Below are positions 20,872 through 32,187 of a stretch of DNA of 64,000 nt, piece after piece. The notes under the pieces were generated by a model. The model saw only the letters and a program-made list of their open reading frames with translations. It was not told the origin of the DNA and made no database searches. The DNA lies in contig PCDI01000001.1 in the NCBI GenBank assembly GCA_002778195.1, forward strand, positions 4,985,869 to 5,049,868, read 5' to 3'. The position numbers and the translations under genes are program-made. How positions within the stretch are numbered: the stretch's first letter is position 1; each line of letters opens with the position of its first letter. Source of the DNA: Raffaelea ambrosiae. Taxonomy: Eukaryota; Ascomycota; Sordariomycetes; Ophiostomatales; Ophiostomataceae.

Positions 20872-23527
20872 ATTGGGGGTCCGCTTGCTTTCTGACTGGT
20901 CCATTTCAGCAAGATGCCCAACAGTCTGAATCTGGTTGAGCCTCGTGAAGTGACCACGGACAAGAACGTCACGCACGGTCCCGAGTTGTCGGATAGAACG
21001 ACATCCGCAGAGTGTTCACTTTGGCGAAAGTGATTGCCTGCGTCATGCCCTGTAACATGCATACACACGAAAAACGGAACTTAAGCCAAAATAAAGTCGG
21101 CAGTCAATATCACGATCATCCACCGGTCACTATCGATCCAGCTACTCCCCCCTCTGGCCACCACAGAACTCCTCCTTCCACGGAGCTGGTGGAACATGTA
21201 CAGACTGCGGAAAGCTGCGGACAATAGACAGTCGAAGTACAGACACTGTTTGGACGATGCACAAATGCGAAAGAGGGGGTGCGGGATGGGCTCGACCGAA
21301 CGGCTCAGTGCCTTGCCGAGCCTCCGAAAGGACAGGCTCAGATGAGATGAGCCCCGAAACACAGGGTCTAACCTGGTCCACAGCATGCAGAGAAGCAAGG
21401 GTCTGGCAAGGTGATGGCACTCTGCTCATCCTGTTGGCAGTTTTATCCCGAAGAAAGCTTCTACGCCGAACGGTTCTTAGCTGAATTTGCAAATTCAGGA
21501 CCTTGGACTCTCGTGACCAAGAGATAAATGTCGTATTAGTTGGGGATCTGAATTTCTCTCGATAAATGTTGGGTGCTCGCTTGTCTGATTGGACTGTGGA
21601 CACAATCTGAATACGATGAGTTATGCTGGCTTTTTTTGTAGACCGATGTTGGCTTTGCTCCTTCGGCACCATCCTCCGCTTTATATTTGTTCTTGTCTAT
21701 TTGTCCCCAATTTCCCCCGGCACCCGACCGGTAGCTGGATCTGGGGTACACCAACTGATGAAAAAAATATATATATGTTCCATTTCAGTGCTACTGTCCG
21801 GGGAATTTTCCCGAGATGCCAAGAGAAATCAGCTGCCAGTTGCACAACGTCTCGACTGCCGCGACTTGGCACAGCCTTCTTTTCTGTGATCGATGGTATG
21901 CCAAGACAAGAGTGTTTTGCTTCCGCCTGCATTTAATAACTGTTATCAGTCATACGAAGGCATGCATTGGAGTTGGGAATACTGATGCAAAGGGCGTAAC
22001 AGGCAGTTTGGGGGCTGTTGAACCCCGTAGAAAGCTTTCTGGAAGGCACACCGGCTTCTATGTCTCGGTGCAATGCGCATAATAGAGAAAGGTGGAGTAG
22101 ATTAATCTCCACCACTGCCGGCGTGGCTGCTGGGACTTGGGGCATACTTGTTTTGCGGTCCTCAATATGATACGATCTGCGCGGATGCTATATCAAAGTG
22201 TTCCAAGTATTTTTCCAGCAAAGAAAGCACAAAGTGTACTTTTGTCATACTTCTCGGGAGAAGACATAGAGAACTTGAATGAACCAAAGAATTTCACTAC
22301 CAACCGGACTGAAATGTTTCCCATTGCTATGACAAACCAGCTGCCTTCCATGAAACAAAACGAAACGAAGGATGCAATAGCATAAAATCTCCTCTTTGGC
22401 TCCGTATTTGCTCCGTCTGTGCACCAATACCGCGCCTGCTATCTCAGACTCCGCATTTTGCCTCACCACACAGAAGATTCAATTAGGATGGCAAATGGCT
22501 GCCGGACCATTTTGCCTGCATCCAATACTTCCGCAGTGGAGAGGGACTGGGTTTTCTCTGACTATCACAGGTCCTGTGGACGTGTCTTGGTCCCCATTTC
22601 CGTGTCTACCACAGATAACCAGGATCATGTGTTCCCTGTCCCTTGCCACACGGCGGATGTGGCTGCCGGTTGTTTTGAGCCAGCTGCTTAGAATTGGGCC
22701 GTTGCTTAGAATTGGGCCGCGTCTCATTCGGCACGTTCCCTGGCCTGAGAATGAACTGTCTCATACAAGCAGTTGACGATAGTGATCCCCAGTTTTTTTC
22801 GCTTGTTCACTCTTCCATGAACCAAATCCTTCTCAATTTGCATCTACAGTTTCATGAGAGCCCCCATTCCCTAGAACTGCTGCACTATTGTCTGCTGTTT
22901 GTATGAAATCCATTGTCTGGGTTGATGGATACGGCCCTAGGCCGTGGTCCTTGCTCTATCCTGGACACGGATGCCCTTCTGTAGCCGCTCCCTATTCCCA
23001 ATTGTCCCCATAAGCACTCTGACACCTTTTCCCATGGCCGTAGATATCAAATATCAAATATGGATATACCACTCTGTCTCTTGGTCCACGGCTCGGCATT
23101 TCTGCCTCTGCGTTATGCAGAATTCTGAGCCGCGCGTTTTTTTGGGGGGGCTTCTACAGATTAGCATAGAGCAATGTCCTCCGTGGAAAACAGTTGTGAA
23201 GGTATTTAGACTGTTCTGTGCCCCGTGTACTTTGTTGAGCGAAAGATGGAGAGGCGGCAAACGACAAGAGAGACAAGACACAAACAAAATTTCAGATATT
23301 CCAGCCAGTAACTTTGTTACTGAGCAGCTGGTATCATTCATTGGCCCTATCAAAAGTTCAAGACACACTGCAGAGTTCCTTCACAGCCTATCCCCCACTT
23401 GCATCACTACTCTGAATTAAAATTCAATCAACTCCCCAGACTCTGGTGTTTTCGCCAGAAGCCTTTCTTAAAATACTTGACCATACTTCTCTAAAACCCC
23501 ATGACCTCTTCTTGATTTACTGCAAAT
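20872..23527. other. 2.7-kb gene-poor region
   Basis: Every reading frame is short and none resembles a known protein. The sequence is A/T-richer than the flanking genes. A tandem duplication of about 17-18 bp (unit GCTTAGAATTGGGCCG plus two variable bases) lies at 22686-22720. It could be an eroded insertion, but I see no terminal repeats. Confidence 0.5.
22686..22720. repeat. Two-copy tandem duplication
   Basis: GCTTAGAATTGGGCCG occurs twice head to tail within the gene-poor region. It is a local duplication with no evident function. Confidence 0.7.
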
Positions 23528-26500
23528 ATGGGCAAACCAGAAATTGCGGGCTCTCCGCCGTCCTCGGTAACGGATCTGAATGAAAAGAAGCCAGTATGTG
23601 GGGTCGGATGCACGCGATGCAACGCATTTTCCAGTCCAGTACCAAGACAGCACTAACACCAAACTAGGAAGTTCGAGAGACCACCGATGAACTGGTCTTT
23701 GAAAACCTCGAGGACGAACTGTAGGACACATGCACTACACGAAAATGAATCTGAAGAGAGGGATGTGCTGACACAATACGCCAGCATCGAATATGGCGTC
23801 GACGAGGCCCAATTTGAGGAGGTCAGGCGGCTGGCAAACTCGTACTCGCTGGAAGATACCAAGGAGGTAGGTGCTCTGGATGAGATGCAACTTGAATGGA
23901 CTTCGACTCACACACGACACAGAGAATCATCCGCACCATTCGAATCCATGAGCACGACCCCAATTTCAGCCATGCGCTCATTGAGAAGTTTAAAAAGTTT
24001 CTCAGTATGTCAACCGCCCCACAGAAAAGAGGAATACACAATCAAAAAGACAGAAAACCCCTTCTAACACGTCCAGACACCGAAGAGATCGTTGCCCATC
24101 CGGAACTGCACAATGTCTTTATCCAGGAGACCAAGATCGAGATCGCCCTGATCTGCTACAACAGCCCGTATGCCATGGTGCGCTCCGTGGTGGACAACTT
24201 TGACGACCCCAACATACCCTCGTCCACAGTCCGCGCCTGGACCATCGGCCTCGGCTTTGCCGTGGTCATGGCCTTTGTCAACCAGCTCTTCTCCATCCGC
24301 CAGCCGGCCATCTACATTGGTGCGCACATTGCCCAGATCCTGGCCTACCCCATTGGCGTGATGTGGGCCAGGACTCTGCCCGACTGGGGCGTGACCGTGC
24401 TTGGCGAGCGCATCAGCCTCAACCCCGGCCCCTTCTCCAAGAAGGAGCACATGCTCATCACCATCATGGCCAGCGTCGGCGGCGTCGGCCCCTTTACCAG
24501 CCTCATCATCTGGACGCAGTACCTGCCCCAGTTCTTCAACCAGAGCTACGCCGGCAGCTTTGCCTACCAGATGCTGATCGGCCTCGGCACCAACTTTGTC
24601 GGCTACGGCCTCGCCGGCGTCTGCCGCCGGTTCCTCGTCTACCCTTCGTACTGCGTGTGGCCGCAGTCGCTGGTGACGATTGCGCTCAACACGGCCTTCC
24701 ACGACAGCAAGCCCATCCGCGTGGCGGGGCCCGGGAAGAGGCTGGTGACCATGTCGCGCCTGCGCTTCTTCTTCGCCGCGTTCGGGCTCATGTTTGCCTA
24801 CTTCTGGCTGCCCAACATCCTGTTCCAGGCGCTCAGCATCTTCAACTGGCTGTCCTGGATCGCGCCGCACAGCGTCCGCCTCAACAGCGTCGTCGGGTTC
24901 AACAACGGCGTCGGCCTCAACCCGGTGCCGACCTTTGACTGGAACAACATCCTGCACGGCGGCACCGACCCCCTGATGCTGCCCTTTTTCACGACGCTCA
25001 ACAAGTTTGCCGGCAGCTTCTGCACGCTCTTCGTTGTCCTCGGCCTCTGGTACGGCAACGCCTTCCACGCGGCCTACCTGCCGCTCAACTCCAACCGCGT
25101 CTTCGACCACTTTGGCCAGCTGTACAACGTGACGCGCGCCATCGACCCGGCGGGCATGTTCGCGGCGGACAAGTACGAGGCCTACTCGCCCGCGTTCTTG
25201 TCGGCCGGCAACATCAACATCTACATCTTCTCGTTTGCCATCTACACGGCCACGCTGGCGTACGCCGTGCTGTACCAGTGGCACGAGATCAAGCTGGGCT
25301 TCCAGGAGTTCTACAACAGCTTCCGCCCCAACAAGGCCCGCGACATGAGCCGCTACGAGGACGTCCACAACCGCCTCATGTCCGCGTACAAGGAGGTGCC
25401 GGAGTGGTGGTTTGCCGCCGTGCTGGTGCTGGCCGTCATCTGCGGCATCGCCGGCGTGGCCTTTTGGCCGACCCACACGTCGCCCGGCGTGGTCTTTTAC
25501 GGCATCGCGCTCTGCGTGGTCTTCATCGTGCCCATCGGCGTGATCAAGGCCATGACGGGCGTGGAGGTGGGCCTGGCCATCCTGGCCGAATTCATCGGCG
25601 GCTCTCTGGTCCCGGGCAACCAGCTGGCCATGAACTACATGAAAGCCTATGGGTATGTGACTACCATTCCATCTCGGTGCCAGATCACAAGACTGACTTC
25701 TGCAGCATGGTGACTGCTTCCCATGCCCTCTGGTTCACCAACGATCTGAAGTTGGCACACTACGTCAAGGTATGGATGGGGTGTGTTCAGGCTGTCCTTG
25801 CTGTCCGTCCCAGATAGACTCTGACCACTTTAGATCCCCCCTCGGCAAACGTTTGCTGTCCAAATGGTCGCCACCCTTGTGTCGACCTTTGTCTGCACCG
25901 CCGTTCTCAATTTCCAGGTATGTACCCTACCCTAAGCAAGCCAACAAAAAGAAGGCCATTTTCTCACACACCTAGATGAACAAAATCCCCGGCGTCTGCA
26001 CCATGGATGCCCCCAACCGCTTCACCTGCCCCTATGTCAACTCCTTCTTCACGGCCTCCGTTCTTTGGGGCACCATTGGACCCCGCAAGATCTTTGGCAT
26101 CAACGGGCAGTACTCGATGCTCCTGCTCGGGTTCCCGCTGGGCCTCGTCATTTCCGTCGGCTTTTGGGCCGTCAAGAAGAAGTTCCCCAACCAGACGTGG
26201 CTGCGCCAGGTGCACCCGGTTGTCATGCTCTCGGGTGCCGTGCACTGGGCGCCCTACAACGTCAGCTACATCTGGCCGTCGGTCCCCTTTGCCTGGCTCA
26301 GCTGGCACTACTTCAAGCCCCGCTTTCAGGGTCTGTGGTCGCAGTACAACTTTGTGCTGTCGTCGGCGCTGTCGAGCGGCATCGCCGTGGCTGGCTTGGT
26401 GATCTTCTTTGCCATCCAGTGGCCTGGCATCCAGATCAAGTGGTGGGGCAACACCGTGTCCTACGAGGGCTGTGAGAGTCGCCTGGACCCCTGCAGACTC

Positions 26501-26554
26501 AAGTACCTGGCCCAAGGAGACTACTTTGGCCCTCGTGTCGGCGACTTCCATTGA
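23528..26554 (+). CDS. OPT-family oligopeptide transporter (one frame break)
   Basis: Seven exons fit: 23528..23593, 23668..23866, 23923..24004, 24077..25652, 25706..25769, 25834..25917, 25976..26554, about 880 residues. OPT landmarks are present: the conserved HPELHNVFIQET region before the first helix, NQLFSIRQPAIYIG, the SLNPGPFSKKEHMLI segment (the family NPG-F-KEH motif), AFHDSKP, a KIPGVCTMDAPNRFTCP loop and a C-terminal WWGNTVSYEGCE. About a dozen or more helices indicate a proton-coupled plasma-membrane importer of small peptides. All introns have GTATGT- or GTAGGT-type donors. Exon 2 does not close: it starts EVRETTDELVFENLEDEL in one frame, meets TAG at 23722-23724, and the acidic cytosolic segment continues in the next frame (ENESEERDVLTQYASIEYG). 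The exon lengths sum to one base more than a multiple of three, consistent with one inserted base. Confidence 0.88.
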
Positions 26555-27407
26555 GTCCGATCGAGCACGCAAGCAGTAACTGCGTACTGTTGGGACACGT
26601 TTCCTTCTTTTGAAGACCCGAGATAGAGAGTTTGCTGGCCATTGGCGTTTGTGCTGAAGGGAACGAAAGAGAAATAAAAAGAAAGAAAGAAAAAAAGAAA
26701 ACAAAAAGAAAAAGAAAGGTCACAGAATATGCTTGTCCTGTCGCCTTGGAACATGCCGTTAAGGGATCTTATTTTCCTAGGCTTTTTACCCAACACTCGC
26801 CATCGATTACCGTCTTTATCTGTTTTCCTTTTACTTTATGAATGAGACGAGACATTTCAAACGTTTCTAGACCGCGAAGATAGAAAGCAAGAACATTGTG
26901 TATTTGAGATGGACGTTGAAAGAAAGACTATCTCACGCGAACCGAAAGCAAACCAAGACTAGAACAGGCATCTCAAAGAGCAAATTTGAACAATCTGGGA
27001 AATTTAAACAGTCTGAGTTGTATTACATCCCATCATTATGCGACCTGAGTACATCACGGTCTTTTTAAGCCAAAAAGAAGACCAGCCCGGCGCCTGTGTA
27101 TCGTGAAAGCAAAACAAGCCGAACAACCTGAAAGGGCAAGATAAAAAACAGCAGAAAACGACGGACAGCAAGACAGAGAACCGGACAGAAAACAAGTAAG
27201 CATCGAAACGAGTGGATGGGAAGATGGATCAGTCAACGAACGAGTGCGATTAGGACATTGTGCAAAAGAGCGTGCAGGAGTGAGTGTGTGTTGTGGGAAG
27301 GGCGAAAGAAAGGAATGCATGGGCAATTATGAGCGAGTGTGTGCATGCGTGCATGCGTGTGCGTTTGGGCGATCAGAATGCGTGGGTGACGAGGAGATCA
27401 GGGGCAA
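26555..27407. other. Convergent intergenic region
   Basis: 3' flanks of the OPT gene (+) and Fig1 (-). It contains an A/G-rich simple run at about 26665-26720 (GAAAGAAAGAAA type). No gene is seen. Confidence 0.5.
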
Positions 27408-28472
27408 CTAAATTTCCTGGTCGTAGCCGCCAGCCATGCCACCAGAGGTCAGCTTCCGCCACAGCAGGGTCATCAGCGAGTGCCACGTCAGGGTCAGAAA
27501 GACAATGAGCCACGGCAGGACCTGGATGGCGGAGCCGCCCTTGACGACAATGGTGTTGCCGCTCTTCAGCTCGGCTGCGCTGAGGACGGTGCCCGGGAAC
27601 TCGGTGCCGGCAAACTGCAGACAGCGGCTGGCAATGGTGGCAGCCGCGGCACCGCCCGTGGCAGCAGCGATCGAGTATGTGCCCAGCAGATCGACAACGG
27701 ACCAGCAGCGTTCTTTGCCTCCTCGGCCCTTGGCGGATCCATTCTGGCCCATGGCCTCGTGGGCCAGCAGCGCGCCGACGGAAGACACGAACAAGAGGCC
27801 GCCCAGGATGAGGGACACGTATACAACAGCATTGATGCCGCCGGCACCCGTGCGCTCGCTCTGGATGGCCATGGCCAGGTTCAGCAGGGGCTGCAGGGCC
27901 GAGGGGGCAACGACACTGTTGGAGCCGGGGAGGAAGTACTGGTTGGAGGAGGTCGAGGTGGTCAGGTTCGTGCCGACCGTGCCAGCACAGGTGAGGTTGT
28001 CAAGGCCGCCAACGCCAGCGCAGATGCCTGTGGAGAGGAGGTGGTTAGAGAGAGAGGCGGTTCAAGTGGGCCAGACAGAGCATGAGAATGCTGGGTGAAA
28101 AAAGTGCGTACCAAAGAGACCAACTCGGACCTCAGCATGGGTCTGGTTGTTGTAGAGGCGGACCAGGAAGAGACCCGGCAAGCCGGGAGACTTAGACGTG
28201 CAGCCGACAAGGGTGAGGACTAAAGGAGTTAGAGTTTGTTCTTCTCTTCTTTTTTTTTTTTTTTTTGGATTGTTACAAAGAGATCATGGGAGAGGACTTA
28301 CTGTAGAGAATGAGGATGACAATGGCCACGAGGCAGATGCCATACTGGTTGATGCCTGGGACAGTTAGCAGGGGAAGAATGGAGAGGGAAGGGGGGGGAA
28401 GAGAGAAGAAAAGAGGGAAGAGGACAGGAAAAAAAAAGAGAGAGAAAACATACGTTTGTTGCCGGCCGCCAT
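27408..28472 (-). CDS. fig1: Fig1-type low-affinity calcium/membrane-fusion protein
   Basis: The model is complement(join(27408..28027, 28112..28219, 28302..28355, 28454..28472)), 266 residues, with a 19-nt first coding exon. Donors are GTATGT, GTAAGT and GTACGC. The first helix (YGICLVAIVILILYILTL) is followed by an extracellular loop with the Fig1/claudin-like signature G-L-F-G-I-C ending in a downstream Cys (NLTCAG), then three more helices (VVYVSLILGGLLFVSSVGALL, YSIAAATGGAAAATIA, LPWLIVFLTLTWHSLMTLLW). That is the four-pass topology of Fig1. Known members act at the plasma membrane in the low-affinity calcium system during mating, growth-tip fusion and conidiation. Phases close exactly. 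Confidence 0.82.
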
Positions 28473-30775
28473 TATGAATTAGGTGAGGGACAATGTGCAA
28501 GATGAAAGGAAAGTTTGAATATGTCCAAGTGACAAGATAGACTCCAAAGAGCAAAGACAAAAGACGAAATAAGGAATGACAGTAATGAGTGGTTCAAATT
28601 GTCCTGCAATTCTGATTCTGAGTGAAACGAGAAAGAAGGCAAAGACAAAAGACAAGGTGTTGAAAAAGAAAAGGGAAAGGGGGAAAAGAGAAAATGCAAA
28701 AGAAACTATTGCGTGGACTTGATCGATCTGAGGGTCTGCTTCATGGACTGAACGGGGGAGACGACGGCTTCTCTTATACACAATCGATGCCCCGCTTGTC
28801 TTCACCTTGTCACCGAACTGCACTGCCATCCTAACCCATCTTCTCTCACTACTTTACCGCCGACCAGGCTGCGGCCGATGTCATCAGTCGAGCCCCCCCC
28901 CCCCCCTGCGTCCATGCCGTTCTGAGAGGAGAGTCTGGCCACTGAGGGATGGCCGCCATGTTGGCCTTGCATTGTTCTGTTGGCCCCATTGTTTGTCTTG
29001 GCCTGTCTTGTCGGCTCGCCGTGTGTTCTCCTGTCATGTTGTCGTATTGTTCTGTTCTTGCGCTCGACTTCCTTGTTTTTCTGGCATCGTTTGTTTCTTT
29101 TTTTGGTGTACCGCCGCCGCGGGTCAGGTTCTCCATTGTTTCACGTCTCGAACGGTCGTCGACAATCGAATGCTTCTCCCACACACAAAAAATATGCAGG
29201 GTGGGAAGATGCAGTCTGCAGCCTCTCTGCTTGTCCGGTGTAGGCAGCTGCAGGTCCATCGGTCGGATGGGGCTCTTCTGCGAGGTTATTTTGGGGGAGC
29301 CTCTGCGATCGTGCACGATGGGCCAATCGCTTGGGCTGACAGGGGTGTCTTCCCCGACACTTGGGAAAGTGGGGAGTGGTCTGGACCTGCCTTCCAGTGG
29401 GCAGTCCGCTAATGTGGGGCGGCCGTCTACTGGCTGACAGCGAGTCTCGCCCAAATCTTGTCGGCGGCAGCTGCGACGGCCCGGCCTGCGGTCGCAGAAG
29501 ATTAAGAGAGGAAGGGGGGGGCTGTAGACGGGTCCTCGTCGCTGTCTTCCACTCGTTCCTGATCCTTCCAGACCCTTTCTCCATATTTTCCTGATGGTTG
29601 TTTTTTTTACGATTTTCTTTTGCTTTTTTTTTTTTGTCCCTTGCTGTGGTCTTTCCTCTTTGGGGGCCATGCGGCCAGGAAGGCGCGACCGACCTCAGCG
29701 CTCGATTTCTGCACCACATCCCGTGATCTCAAGACGTTCTCTGTGTCGAACTGCTGCAGGGGCAATCTGGCCTCGACGCAGGGGAAATGCAGCCCAGATA
29801 GCAAAGCTACGTCCATGTCGAATGAATCTACCCACAGACATCTCGGTCTGTCGCGTGTGCCGCTGATTCACGAATGGCTCGCCCCAGAGGAGCTGTCAGC
29901 CGCAGTGCTTACCTTGTTGAACACGTGTCAGCGAGCTCTACAGCCAGAAAACCTGCTTCTGAATAGCCGCCCGTGCTGGACGTGCCAATTCTAGACCTTT
30001 CCCACGGCTAGGAGCGGCTCCCAACGACATGCACGAAGCCACCGCAGTACTGCTCTTTCTTCCTCGTAGTAATGCGCATCTTGACATATGCGAGTTCGTT
30101 GTGTCGTGTTGTGTTGTCCACAGATGCGCTGGGCAGGAGCGTGGTTGTGCCCCACTTTCTTGCCTGGCAAGAGCGACCTTTACACTTCAACATCGGCGTC
30201 AACATGCTAGCGCCAGCATGACAGCGTCGTGTACTGCAAGACCTTGCTCCGGGGTTTAAACAAGTCACTCCGTGAACCCTGATGCTCCAAGAATGACAAA
30301 CTCCTTGCGACAGGCTCTTCCATAGTCCTATGACCGGCCTTTGTCTGCTGCAGCATCCGATGACAAATCCTCGCCCCCCCCTAGCTGCAAGTTGATCGTG
30401 AACCAGGACTTAGCGGACTTAGCGGTGAAATTTAACGTGTAAGTCTGAACAAAACTGACCTCTCATTGGTCAATCCAGTTAACATGGACTTTGCGGTCGA
30501 CTGTGAAGTGCAAGCGCCACAAAATCGTCAGCATCTGTGCTCTACGCTCTCAACAAGAGCCCGAGAAACGTCTCTTTACGAGTGGCTTCCAACTGGGCGG
30601 AGTCTGTCTGTAGTCCGCAGAGGAGACGTTCGAAGACCCCGCTGGACCCATGGCTGTTGGATATAAAAGGACGGGCCCCAGGAGAAGTCGAAAAGACGAG
30701 GTGAAAGAAGACATCATCCGGACAAAGCAATACACACAAGTCTATAGCCAGGTTACACCAGACTCAGTATTGATC
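28473..30775. other. 2.3-kb intergenic region between Fig1 and aldo/keto reductase
   Basis: Divergent upstream regions of Fig1 (-) and the reductase (+). The longer ORFs (28849-29670 minus and 28949-29437 plus, for example) overlap each other, are simple in composition and match nothing I know. A C run lies near 28897-28907. A TATA element is listed separately. Confidence 0.5.
30662..30668 (+). promoter_or_regulatory. TATA element of the aldo/keto reductase gene
   Basis: TATAAAA stands 114 bases before the ATG at 30776. It rules out the in-frame upstream extension that begins at 30650 as the real N-terminus. Confidence 0.5.
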
Positions 30776-31869
30776 ATGTCTTACACCACAAACCTGCTCT
30801 CCAAGGCCCTGGGCAAGAACGGCCCTGTCGTGCCTCGCCTGGGTCTGGGCCTCATGAACAACAGCGGCGCCTACAATGCTGCGGCCCCTGACGAGGAGCG
30901 CTTTGCCTTCCTCGACAAGGCCTATGAAATGGGCGAGCGTTTCTGGGACTCTGGTAAGTGGCACCTGTCCCCATGTGTAGCAAAAGTGCTGTGCTAACTT
31001 CTGTGCCTCCAGCCGACATATATGCCGACTCGGAGGACCTCCTGGGCAAGTGGTTCAAGGCCAACCCGGAGAAGCGCAAGGACATCTTCTTGGCCACCAA
31101 GTTTGGCTTCAAGATCAGGAGCGAAACAGACATCAGGGTCGACTCCTCGCCCGAGTATGCCCGAGCTGCCATTGCCAAGTCGCTCGAGCGTCTGGGCCTC
31201 GACTTTGTGGACCTCTACTACGTCCACCGCGTCGACAGCGTCACGCCCGTCGAGAAGACCATTGAGGCCATGGTCGAGCTCAAAAAGGCCGGCAAGATCC
31301 GCTACCTGGGCCTCAGTGGCTGCAGCGCCGCCACTCTGCGCCGTGCCCACGCCGTGCACCCCATCACCGCCGTGCAGATAGAGTACAGCCTCTTTGAGAC
31401 CCGCATCGAGAGCCCCGAGCGCCAGCTGCTGGCCACCGCCCGCGAGCTGGGTGTCGCCGTCGTGGCGTACAGCCCGCTGGGCCGGGGCCTCTTGACCGGT
31501 GCCGTCGACGCCACCAAGATGGACGGCACCTTGGACATCCGCCGCAGGATGGAGTTCCCCTGGTTCACCGGCGACAACTTTGCCAAGAACATGGCCATCG
31601 TGAGCCAGCTTGGTGAGCTGGCCCAGGCCAAAGGCGTCACAACGGCGCAGCTCTGTCTGGCCTGGCTTCTGGCCCAGGGCGACGACATCTTTGCCATCCC
31701 GGGCACCCGCAAGGTGGCGCGTCTGCAGGAGAACCTGGCCTCGCTGGATGTCCAGCTGACCCCCGAGGAGGTCAAGAAGATCCGCGACCTGGGCAGCCGG
31801 GTGGCCGGCGTGAGCCACAAGCCGGAGCATGCCGCTCTGGACTTTGGCGACACCCCCCCTCTCCAATAA
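30776..31869 (+). CDS. Aldo/keto reductase
   Basis: Two exons, 30776..30953 and 31013..31869, give 344 residues; the 59-nt intron (GTAAGT, CTAAC branch, CCTCCAG) splits a codon in the catalytic DSADIY segment. The AKR tetrad is intact: D58 and Y63 (WDSADIYADSE), K89 (LATKFGF) and H131 (YYVHRVD). Later motifs GKIRYLGLSGCSAATLRRA and the NADPH-binding AIPGTRKVARLQENLAS are typical. It should be a cytosolic NADPH-dependent carbonyl reductase of the plant/fungal auxin-induced-like or pyridoxal-reductase-like branch. The substrate is unknown. The nearest neighbours on either side give no pathway context. Confidence 0.92.
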
Positions 31870-32187
31870 ACACCTGGGGCAATACGATATGTGTAAGGGT
31901 GATCGTTCCGCCCAGGATTTGGTTCGTGCCTACAGCGAGTAGAAATGAAATCGAAGATGAATTTTGGTAGACGCCAAGACAGCCCAGAAGCGGTGTTTTG
32001 TCCGCATGTCTGGGCCATGAATGCAGAGAACTAAAGTACTGTTGGGGGACCATGGTACGAACCAAAGGAGGGGATATAGAACAGAAAGCCAAAGACCAAA
32101 AAGAGAAAATAATTGAAAAAATTAGAAAAAAAAAAAAAATGGGTGACAGAAAGACATCGTACAGAAACCTTTTTTCCACTCCCCCTT

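Noticed and set aside
24064..25476. 470-residue minus-strand ORF inside the OPT gene
   Set aside because: Antisense to a transporter with clear family motifs; Asp/Gly/Val/His-rich translation is typical of a shadow.
28849..29719. ORFs between Fig1 and the aldo/keto reductase
   Set aside because: Simple Lys/Arg- or Ser-rich composition, overlapping on both strands, no recognisable domain.
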